A DNA stretch of 10,843 bases from an uncultured Spirochaetaceae bacterium (GTDB lineage: Bacteria; Spirochaetota; Spirochaetia; Treponematales; Treponemataceae). Under the pieces are notes generated by a model that did not search any database, was not told the origin of the DNA, and saw only the letters and a list, made by a program, of their open reading frames with translations. Shown here in pieces: positions 6,374 to 10,843 of this stretch. The position numbers and the translations under genes are program-made. The first letter of the stretch is position 1; each line of letters begins with the position of its first letter. The stretch is from contig CACYDQ010000158.1 of NCBI GenBank assembly GCA_902773215.1, positions 1 through 10,843 of the forward strand. The letters are read 5' to 3'.

Positions 6374-7015
6374 ATGCCCATTGAAAAGAGATTCGACTCA
6401 CTGATACTCGATATTGACGGGACCATCTGGAATACGACGGACATCGTTGCCGGAGCCTGGAACCATGCCATAGCGCGGTCAGGCTTTCAGGCGCCGCCGG
6501 TCAACGGGAAGCTCCTGCAGAAGGAATTCGGCAGGACGATGGACGTGATTGCCCGCGACCTGTGGCCGGAGCTGACGGACGGGCAGCAGGGGCAGCTGAT
6601 GCGGTTGTGTTGCGAGGAGGAGCAGCTGGCACTCCGGGCGAATGAGGCGGACATAACGTATCCCGGTGTCAGGGACTACGTACGCGAGCTGTCGGGGCGG
6701 ATTCCGGTATTCGTCGTCAGCAACTGCCAGGACGGCTACATCGAGCTTACCCTGTCCAAGACGGGGCTTTCCCCCTGCATCAAGGATTATGAGTGCTTCG
6801 GCAGGACGGGGAAGGGCAAGGCGGACAACCTCCGGGAGCTCGTGCGGCGGAATTCCCTCGCTGCCCCGGTCTATGTCGGCGACACGCAGGGGGACTGTGA
6901 TGCCTGTGCGGAGGCCGGTGTCCCCTTCATCTGGGCGGCCTACGGGTTCGGGTCCGCGGACTCGTATTATGCAAAGATAGAAAGCTTTCCTGAGCTGACG
7001 GGCTTCTTTGCTTAG
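6374..7015 (+). CDS. HAD-superfamily hydrolase (phosphoglycolate phosphatase-like)
   Basis: HAD enzymes form an aspartyl-phosphate intermediate and mostly act as small-molecule phosphatases. All four motifs are visible in the 213-residue protein: DIDGT (nucleophile Asp13, acid/base Asp15), the Ser of VFVVSNCQ near residue 116, a Lys in GRTGKGKADN, and GDTQGDCDA with the metal-binding acidic residues. The segment between motifs I and II is a helical C1 cap, as in Gph and beta-phosphoglucomutase relatives. The substrate cannot be told from sequence. The ATG at 6374 is chosen because the family motif begins about ten residues later; an in-frame GTG at 6356 is the alternative. Neither has a Shine-Dalgarno sequence, which is unusual in this window. 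A second HAD gene follows with 13 bases between the stop and its start, so the two are probably cotranscribed. Confidence 0.88.
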   Translation: MPIEKRFDSLILDIDGTIWNTTDIVAGAWNHAIARSGFQAPPVNGKLLQKEFGRTMDVIARDLWPELTDGQQGQLMRLCCEEEQLALRANEADITYPGVRDYVRELSGRIPVFVVSNCQDGYIELTLSKTGLSPCIKDYECFGRTGKGKADNLRELVRRNSLAAPVYVGDTQGDCDACAEAGVPFIWAAYGFGSADSYYAKIESFPELTGFFA

Positions 7016-7028
7016 GAGGTAAGTGTAT

Positions 7029-7622
7029 ATGCTGTATATTTTTGACATGGGCGGAGTCGTGACGAACGATGCGAACCCCCGCCCCCGGATTTGCTCGCTT
7101 TTGGGGCTGAGCGAGGCGGATTACCTGCGCTATTGCGGACGTGGTGGCCGCAAGGAAGATGACCTGCTCGCGCTCGCTGGTGACGGCCTCCTGGACGCGA
7201 AGGGCTTCTGGCGGATCTTTTCCGAACGGTCCGGCATACAGGTCAAGACTGACTGGCTCCACTGGATTTTCCACCCGGTCGTCAACGAGGACATCCGGGC
7301 CTTGATAGGGGAGCTCCGTGCGCAGGGGAACCGCGTCGTCTGCGGGACGAACACGATCGAAAGCCACTACCAGAACCACATAGAGCACGGGGACTATGCC
7401 CTGTTCGACCAGACCTACGCTTCCTGCCTGATGGGGGTCTCCAAGCCCGACCCGGATTTCTGGCGGATTATCCTGACGGCGGAAGGCGTGGACGCGAAGG
7501 ATGCGGTGTTCACCGATGACAGGCAGGAGAACGTCGATGCCGCGGCGGCCCTCGGAATCCGCTCAATCCTCTTCCGGTCGGCGGCCGGGCTCAGGAAGGA
7601 GCTCTTGTCGGCAGATTCCTGA
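7029..7622 (+). CDS. HAD-superfamily hydrolase, YihX-like
   Basis: This 197-residue HAD protein opens with MLYIFDMGGVV, very like E. coli YihX (MLYIFDLGNVI), an alpha-glucose-1-phosphatase-type enzyme. The nucleophile is Asp6. The residue two positions later is Gly rather than Asp, as in YihX, so this is a subfamily trait and not evidence of inactivity. Motif II is VVCGTNT with Thr in place of Ser, motif III is the Lys of GVSKPDPDFW, and motif IV is FTDDRQENVDAA. A helical cap lies between motifs I and II. The ATG at 7029 is chosen because a perfect AGGAGGT (7014-7020), overlapping the stop of the previous gene, lies eight bases upstream; the GTG at 7023 would be too close. The substrate, probably a sugar phosphate, is inferred only from the YihX resemblance. 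Confidence 0.88.
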   Translation: MLYIFDMGGVVTNDANPRPRICSLLGLSEADYLRYCGRGGRKEDDLLALAGDGLLDAKGFWRIFSERSGIQVKTDWLHWIFHPVVNEDIRALIGELRAQGNRVVCGTNTIESHYQNHIEHGDYALFDQTYASCLMGVSKPDPDFWRIILTAEGVDAKDAVFTDDRQENVDAAAALGIRSILFRSAAGLRKELLSADS

Positions 7623-7651
7623 AAAAAATAAGGAAAAAATGCAAAATAATC

Positions 7652-7679
7652 TGTACAAAGGCTGAAAATGTGTTATACT
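7652..7679 (+). promoter_or_regulatory. Extended -10 sigma-70 promoter for the small exported protein
   Basis: TATACT (7674-7679, five of six consensus bases) is preceded by TG plus one base, the extended -10 element. TGTACA lies 16 bases upstream at 7652-7657 as a weak -35. The start of transcription would fall near 7686, leaving a short leader before the AGGAG at 7712. No terminator is visible between the preceding HAD gene and this promoter. Confidence 0.65.
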
Positions 7680-7722
7680 TACTTCAATCGGAGAAAGAAC
7701 ACTTTTCTTATAGGAGTAAAAG

Positions 7723-8136
7723 ATGAAAAAGCTTCTTGCTTTGTTTGCCGTTGCGGTTGTCAGCATCGCCGGTGCCTTCGCGTTTGATTTCCCCTCTGTT
7801 TTTAACGGGACATGGGTCGATGAGACTTATGACGCGGACTGGACTTTCAGGACAGACAACACGATTGTCCTGTCTTATCACAGCACGGGTGCCGTCATCT
7901 TCACGTTCAATAAGGACAACATGAAGAACATCCGCACTTCGGTTGAGAGCGATTCTCATGGGGGCGACGGCAATCCGGCGGTCGTGCTGCAGTTCCGCTG
8001 CGATGAGACCCAGCGCGACTACAAATTCGTCTTGCCCGCGATGCCTAAGCCAAGGTTGAAGATTGAGTTCCGCCCGGATTGGACGAAGTGGGTGTATTCT
8101 TCCCAGTTCCCTTGGGTAAAGGGCGGGGCTGAGTAA
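7723..8136 (+). CDS. Small exported protein of unknown function, possibly lipocalin-like
   Basis: The protein has 137 residues. It starts with a clear Sec signal peptide: MKK, a hydrophobic stretch, and a cleavage site after AGAFA near residue 20. There is no lipobox Cys, so the mature protein should be soluble in the periplasm or released. The mature part (about 117 residues) alternates polar and hydrophobic residues, as in beta strands. It contains FNGTWVDETYDADWTF, a GTW-type opening seen in small lipocalin-like or calycin barrels, and many aromatic residues (DWTKWVYSSQFPW near the end). One Cys remains, in FRCDE. I do not recognise a named family; similar short exported proteins are common in treponemes, to my recollection. 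Start evidence: AGGAG at 7712-7716, six bases before the ATG. It has its own promoter and terminator, so it is a single-gene unit. Confidence 0.85.
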   Translation: MKKLLALFAVAVVSIAGAFAFDFPSVFNGTWVDETYDADWTFRTDNTIVLSYHSTGAVIFTFNKDNMKNIRTSVESDSHGGDGNPAVVLQFRCDETQRDYKFVLPAMPKPRLKIEFRPDWTKWVYSSQFPWVKGGAE

Positions 8137-8161
8137 GCCTGAAGGTCATTTTGCTTTGAAC

Positions 8162-8195
8162 AAGGCATCGGCCGTTCGTGCCGGTGCCTTTTTTT
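8162..8195 (+). terminator. Intrinsic terminator after the small exported protein gene
   Basis: An 11-pair stem joins 8162-8172 (AAGGCATCGGC) to 8180-8190 (GCCGGTGCCTT) with one G-T pair and a seven-base loop. Seven T residues follow at 8189-8195. It ends 23 bases before the start of the GH27 gene, so that gene needs its own promoter or depends on readthrough. Confidence 0.9.
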
Positions 8196-8218
8196 GTCAC
8201 CGAGAACAGAGGTCTTTT

Positions 8219-9544
8219 ATGTATTCAAAGAATGATGCCGCCCCCCGCCCTCCGATGGGCTGGAATTCCTACGATTACTTCAATACGATGGTCAATGAAG
8301 AGCAGGTGAGGGCGAATGCCGCCTACCTGGCGGAGAACCTGAAGGAATTCGGCTGGGAGTACGTTGTCATCGATATCCAGTGGTCGGACCCCGACGCGGG
8401 AAAGATGAACCCCGACGTGCAGTATATCCCCTTCAGTCATTTCTGCCTGGACGAGTATTCCCGGCAGATTCCCGCCCCCAACCGCTTTCCGTCGAGCGCG
8501 GGAGGAAAGGGCTTCAGGCCCCTCGCTGATTACGTGCACGGGCTGGGGCTCAAGTTCGGCATTCACATCATGCGGGGCATCCCCCGCCGGGCCGCCCATG
8601 AGCACATGAAGCTTCTGGGAACGGACGCGACGGCCGACAGGATAGCCAACCCCTTCAGCATCAGCCGCTGGAACGGGGACATGTACGGGGTGGACATGAG
8701 CAAGGAGGGGGCAGAGGCTTACTACGACAGCATCTTCGCTCTCTATGCCTCCTGGGGTGTGGATTACGTCAAGGTCGATGACATCTGCAACACGAACATG
8801 TACCCGCACGATCCCTATTCCGCAGAGAAAGAGGTGGAAGCAATCGCTCGGGCAATAGAAAAAACGGGCCGCCCCATGGTCCTCAGCCTGAGCCCGGGGC
8901 CTGCTGTCATAGAGAAGGCCTGGCATCTGGAAAAATACGCGAACATGTGGCGCATCACTGACGATTTCTGGGATGACTGGCAGCTGCTCAAGGCGATGTT
9001 CGAGCGCTGTGAGGTCTGGCAGAAGCACGTCGGCGGGGGCAACTGGCCTGACTGCGACATGCTGCCCTTCGGCAAGCTCGGCTGGGGCTGGGGGGCGGAG
9101 CGCGTAAGCAAGTTCACGAGGGAGGAGGAGCGAACCATGCTCAGCCTCTGGTGCATCTTCCGCAGTCCCCTGATGATAGGCACCGACCTGACCCAGCTGG
9201 ACGACGAGGTCAAGGCCATGCTGACCAACCGGGAGATTCTCGCCGTCCACTCCTCAGGCCATGGGGCATTCCAGCTGATGCGGGATGACCGGCAGTGCGT
9301 CTGGGTCAGTTACGGCGGGGGCTGTCCGGCCAGGGGGCAGGCGGTGTATGCCGCGCTTTTCAACCTGTCCGACACGGACGGCGAAGTCTCTGTTTCTTTG
9401 AAGGAAATTCCGGGAATCGGTGAAGGGGCAAGCTATGCTGTCCGTGATTTGTGGCAGGGAAAAGAACTCTTCCCCTTGTCAGGAGGGGCAATCCTTTCTG
9501 TGGGACTCAAGGCTCATGATGCGGCTGTCCTGAAGCTGTCATAG
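8219..9544 (+). CDS. Glycoside hydrolase family 27 (alpha-galactosidase / beta-L-arabinopyranosidase type), cytoplasmic
   Basis: GH27 enzymes are retaining glycosidases with a (beta/alpha)8 barrel and a C-terminal beta domain. The 441-residue protein begins PPMGWNSYDYF (residues 11-21), the family signature. The nucleophile is Asp187 in YVKVDDIC, and the acid/base is most likely Asp249 in MWRITDDF. WPDCDMLPFG (276-285) and the Trp/Arg-rich FRSPLMIGTDL are also typical. There is no signal peptide, so it should act on imported oligosaccharides or glycosides. The substrate-pocket motif that is usually DDCW in alpha-galactosidases reads DIQW here (Asp52, Ile53). From memory, this pattern and the KFGIHIMRGIPR segment match the Geobacillus Abp-like beta-L-arabinopyranosidase group, so specificity is uncertain. 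The ATG at 8219 is preceded by AGAGG; upstream in-frame codons run through the terminator and are not used. No transporter or sugar regulator adjoins it. Confidence 0.9.
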   Translation: MYSKNDAAPRPPMGWNSYDYFNTMVNEEQVRANAAYLAENLKEFGWEYVVIDIQWSDPDAGKMNPDVQYIPFSHFCLDEYSRQIPAPNRFPSSAGGKGFRPLADYVHGLGLKFGIHIMRGIPRRAAHEHMKLLGTDATADRIANPFSISRWNGDMYGVDMSKEGAEAYYDSIFALYASWGVDYVKVDDICNTNMYPHDPYSAEKEVEAIARAIEKTGRPMVLSLSPGPAVIEKAWHLEKYANMWRITDDFWDDWQLLKAMFERCEVWQKHVGGGNWPDCDMLPFGKLGWGWGAERVSKFTREEERTMLSLWCIFRSPLMIGTDLTQLDDEVKAMLTNREILAVHSSGHGAFQLMRDDRQCVWVSYGGGCPARGQAVYAALFNLSDTDGEVSVSLKEIPGIGEGASYAVRDLWQGKELFPLSGGAILSVGLKAHDAAVLKLS

Positions 9545-9553
9545 GAGCGGGGT

Positions 9554-9579
9554 AGGGCGGGGGCTCAGTCCCCCTCCCT
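9554..9579. terminator. GC-rich hairpin between convergent GH27 and argR genes
   Basis: GGGGG (9559-9563) pairs with CCCCC (9570-9574), and after one C/T mismatch GGG (9555-9557) pairs with CCC (9576-9578) and A9554 with T9579, around a six-base loop. It fills the 34-base gap between convergent stop codons. No T-run follows on either strand, so it is at best a weak intrinsic terminator. Confidence 0.4.
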
Positions 9580-10052
9580 TACTCATCTTCCAGCTCGGGG
9601 ATTCGTTTCTTCAGGCTGGTCATGAACTGGTCGCCGGTCACGTCCTGCCTCAGGCAGATGAAGATGCAGTTCTCGCCGGCTATCGTGCCTATGATTTCTT
9701 CCATGTTGAATGCGTCCAGGGCCTGGGACACCGAGTCTGCGTGCCCCCCGAAGGTCTTGATGACGACGATGTTCCCGCTGAATTCAATGCTGACGTAGCC
9801 GCGCAGGAAGTCCTGCACGTAAATCTGCTCGCTTTCCCGCCCCTCATCGTCATCGGGCAGGGTGTACACGTAGCCCGAGTGCCCGTCACTGACCTTCCCG
9901 ACCTTGAGCAGCTTGAGGTCGCGCGAGAGCGTCGCCTGGGTCACGTCGAACCCGTCCTTCTGCAGGTAGCCCAGAAGCTCTTCCTGACTTTCAATCCTGT
10001 AGTTCTTTATAAGCCTGCGAACAGTCTTCAGCCTGGAGAGCCGCTCTTTCAC
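9579..10052 (-). CDS. argR: ArgR-family arginine-responsive transcriptional regulator
   Basis: ArgR is a hexameric DNA-binding protein that uses arginine as corepressor for arginine metabolism genes. The GTG at 10052 is chosen because GAGGA lies seven bases upstream and the protein then begins KERLSRLKTVRRLI, as the family does. That gives 157 residues, the normal length. The N-terminal winged helix (1-65) has the recognition segment VTQATLSRDLKLLKVGKV. The C-terminal hexamerisation/arginine domain (about 80-157) has NIVVIKTFGGHADSVSQALD and IIGTIAGENCIFICL. In the usual GTIAGDDT motif the two Asp residues contact arginine; here they are Glu127 and Asn128, with Cys129 for Thr, so ligand affinity may differ. 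No arginine gene adjoins it. An ARG-box-like operator overlaps its promoter, suggesting autoregulation. Confidence 0.93.
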   Translation of the reverse strand: MKERLSRLKTVRRLIKNYRIESQEELLGYLQKDGFDVTQATLSRDLKLLKVGKVSDGHSGYVYTLPDDDEGRESEQIYVQDFLRGYVSIEFSGNIVVIKTFGGHADSVSQALDAFNMEEIIGTIAGENCIFICLRQDVTGDQFMTSLKKRIPELEDE

Positions 10053-10080
10053 GTCGTATCCTCGTCTGTTATGCGGTATT

Positions 10081-10108
10081 CTAAAAAGCCGCTGAAGCGG
10101 TTTTTTAG
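10081..10108 (-). promoter_or_regulatory. Stem-loop in the argR leader, terminator-like
   Basis: A 12-pair stem (10081-10092 with 10097-10108, one G-T pair) closes on a four-base loop. On the minus strand it reads ACCGCTTCAGCGGCTTTTTAG, a GC stem followed by five T residues, 28 bases before the argR start codon. It could attenuate argR, protect the 5' end of its mRNA, or terminate transcription arriving from either side. If the promoter at 10125-10153 is right, the stem begins only about ten bases into the transcript. Confidence 0.6.
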
Positions 10109-10124
10109 AGATGCGTTTATGCAT

Positions 10125-10153
10125 AGTATGTATATTTATGCATTTTTAGTCAA
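10125..10153 (-). promoter_or_regulatory. Sigma-70 promoter of argR
   Basis: On the minus strand TTGACT (10153-10148, five of six consensus bases), a 17-base spacer and CATACT (10130-10125, four of six) form a promoter. The predicted start is near 10118 and gives a leader of about 65 bases. The spacer and -10 are covered by the ARG-box-like palindrome. Confidence 0.6.
10127..10144. promoter_or_regulatory. ARG-box-like operator overlapping the argR promoter
   Basis: The core TGTATATTTATGCA (10129-10142) matches 12 of 14 positions of the ArgR consensus TGAATWWWWATTCA. A second right-hand half-site, TTTATGCAT, occurs at 10116-10124 and repeats the one at 10135-10143 with a 19-base offset, about two helical turns. 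Binding would cover the argR spacer and -10 element and so repress argR. It could also affect the divergent gene. Confidence 0.6.
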
Positions 10154-10157
10154 GTAG

Positions 10158-10173
10158 TGCACGACAGCGTGCA
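10158..10173. repeat. Short inverted repeat TGCACG/CGTGCA
   Basis: A six-base perfect stem (TGCACG, 10158-10163; CGTGCA, 10168-10173) closes on ACAG. It lies just upstream of the argR -35 element and next to a longer inverted repeat that shares the sequence GTGCA. It may be a regulator site or part of a larger structure. Confidence 0.5.
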
Positions 10174-10176
10174 GTT

Positions 10177-10201
10177 ATAAGTGCAGGAGGCCTGCACTTA
10201 T
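10177..10201. repeat. Perfect 11-bp inverted repeat in the argR/DUF212 divergent gap
   Basis: ATAAGTGCAGG (10177-10187) and CCTGCACTTAT (10191-10201) form a perfect stem around a three-base loop. No T-run follows on either strand, so it is unlikely to be an ordinary intrinsic terminator. It sits midway between divergent genes and could bind a dimeric regulator. Confidence 0.65.
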
Positions 10202-10235
10202 TAGGCCGATTTCTATGAAAAAGAACCTCTACCAC

Positions 10236-10263
10236 TAGACAAAAGCTACAAATAACGTAAAAT
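10236..10263 (+). promoter_or_regulatory. Candidate promoter very close to the DUF212 start
   Basis: TAGACA (10236-10241, five of six) and TAAAAT (10258-10263, five of six) are separated by 16 bases. The implied start near 10270 lies only about two bases before the ATG at 10272, giving a nearly leaderless mRNA that would skip the AGGAAG at 10264-10269. Either the transcript is leaderless or the true promoter is further upstream. Confidence 0.35.
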
Positions 10264-10271
10264 AGGAAGAT

Positions 10272-10748
10272 ATGGCGAGCGCGAAGGATCAGATACGGCA
10301 GTTTCTCTCTAACCCCGTGTTCTTGTCATGCGTGTTCAGCTGGTTCTGCGCCCAGCTCATAAAAACCCTCATAAAGCTTTTCTCCGGCAAGATACACAGC
10401 GTCAGAGAGCTTTTTGAGCTGATGTTCTGGCGGACGGGCAGCATGCCATCCAGCCACTCTGCCCTGGTTTCCACCCTCTGCACGACGATAGCTTTCCGCT
10501 CCGGGCTGAACAGCGACGTGTTCCTGCTGTCGCTCGGGCTTTTCATGATTACCATCCGTGACGCGGTGGGGGTCAGGCGGGCCAACGGCATACAGGCCAA
10601 GGAATTGAACCTGATTGGCCGCATGCTGAAGGAGAAGGGGCTCATGGACTTCAAGCCCATAAAGGAAGTGCAGGGGCACACTCCCGCCGAGGTCGCCATA
10701 GGCTGCCTGCTGGGCTTTTTCATAGGGATTGCGTTCAGCGAGCTGTAG
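10272..10748 (+). CDS. DUF212 / YuiD-like divergent PAP2-family membrane protein
   Basis: The 158-residue protein matches the DUF212 group (B. subtilis YuiD, also 158 residues), described as related to acid phosphatases and vanadium haloperoxidases of the PAP2 type. Conserved blocks are the N-terminal FLSNPVFLSCVFSWFCAQLIK, FWRTGSMPSSHSALV (53-66), RDAVGVRRANGIQAKELN (96-113) and GHTPAEVAIGCLLGF (135-149). The SSHS and GHT segments resemble PAP2 phosphatase motifs, but activity has not been established for most members. Hydrophobic segments near 12-34, 66-96 and 138-156 indicate an inner-membrane protein. AGGAAG lies only two bases before the ATG, a short spacing. A further membrane-protein gene starts two bases after its stop, so they are probably cotranscribed. 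Confidence 0.92.
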   Translation: MASAKDQIRQFLSNPVFLSCVFSWFCAQLIKTLIKLFSGKIHSVRELFELMFWRTGSMPSSHSALVSTLCTTIAFRSGLNSDVFLLSLGLFMITIRDAVGVRRANGIQAKELNLIGRMLKEKGLMDFKPIKEVQGHTPAEVAIGCLLGFFIGIAFSEL

Positions 10749-10750
10749 CG

Positions 10751-10843
10751 ATGAGATTAAGAAAGTTTCTGAGGAATATACTCGACGGCAAGAACCTTTT
10801 TTTCCTTGCCTTCATGATTGTAAGCTCCGTAATCCTCTTTGCC
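10751..10843 (+). CDS. N-terminus of an unidentified membrane protein, cut by window end
   Basis: An open frame of 31 codons starts with ATG two bases after the DUF212 stop and runs off the window. It begins MRLRKFLRNILDGKN, a basic stretch, and continues into a hydrophobic segment, LFFLAFMIVSSVILFA. This fits the positive-inside rule for an N-terminal membrane anchor. No strong Shine-Dalgarno is seen, and close spacing suggests coupling to the preceding gene. Too little is visible to name a family. Confidence 0.6.
   Translation, partial: MRLRKFLRNILDGKNLFFLAFMIVSSVILFA

Noticed and set aside
7029..7050. Loss of the second catalytic Asp in the second HAD protein as a sign of inactivity
   Set aside because: The related active enzyme YihX also has Gly at this position, so it is a subfamily feature.
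8156..8218. N-terminal extension of the GH27 protein from an upstream TTG
   Set aside because: These codons are the stem and T-run of the preceding gene's terminator; the family signature begins after the ATG at 8219, which has its own ribosome binding site.
8225..9250. Antisense open frame of about 341 codons opposite the GH27 gene
   Set aside because: Same codon-bias effect. The plus-strand protein has full GH27 motifs, and the antisense product is low-complexity with no recognisable domain.
10053..10124. N-terminal extension of ArgR to an ATG at 10124
   Set aside because: The extra residues are translated from the leader hairpin and lie upstream of the GTG, which has a good Shine-Dalgarno and gives the usual ArgR length.
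1..10843. CRISPR array, insertion sequence, tRNA or rRNA
   Set aside because: No regularly spaced repeats, transposase frames, cloverleaf-like or rRNA-like sequence was seen on either strand.

Overview
The window looks like a chromosomal segment of a spirochaete, most probably a Treponema-like species from a gut, rumen or oral habitat with fairly high G+C. The main reason is the block flgK-flgL-fliW-csrA, an order known from Treponema pallidum and Borrelia. The proteins also have a spirochaete character, including an extended CsrA paired with FliW and large hook-associated proteins. The species is an inference; no rRNA gene is present. Coding DNA is GC-rich at third positions, which produces long antisense shadow frames. 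Gaps between transcription units are AT-rich and carry recognisable promoters and terminators.

Layout. (1) 1-1261: the 3' part of trmD and the complete rplS, the tail of the classical rpsP-rimM-trmD-rplS group, closed by an intrinsic terminator. (2) 1308-5330: a flagellar unit, flgK, flgL, fliW and csrA. It is preceded by a sigma-28-like promoter and closed by a strong bidirectional terminator. (3) 5347-6243, minus strand: a membrane-anchored prohibitin/SPFH protein convergent with csrA. (4) 6374-7622: two tandem HAD-superfamily hydrolases, divergent from the SPFH gene. (5) 7652-8195: a single-gene unit for a small exported protein, with its own extended -10 promoter and terminator. (6) 8219-9544: a cytoplasmic family GH27 glycosidase whose sugar-pocket motif departs from classical alpha-galactosidases. 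(7) 9579-10153, minus strand: an ArgR-type repressor with an ARG-box-like operator inside its own promoter. (8) 10272-10843: a DUF212/YuiD-like membrane protein, then the first 31 codons of another membrane protein cut by the window end.

How the parts work together. FlgK and FlgL form the hook-filament junction. FliW and CsrA, made from overlapping genes in the same unit, are the known protein-antagonist/RNA-repressor pair that couples flagellin level to translation. The flgK and flgL leaders both contain clusters of GGA triplets around the ribosome binding site, so the unit may itself be a CsrA target. The remaining genes look like independent metabolic, stress or envelope functions.

I found no mobile element, CRISPR array, tRNA or rRNA, and no clear evidence of a wholly new multi-gene system. 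The points most worth a second look are the GH27 pocket, the argR control region with its altered arginine-binding motif, the GGA-rich flagellar leaders and the Asp-to-Glu change in TrmD.
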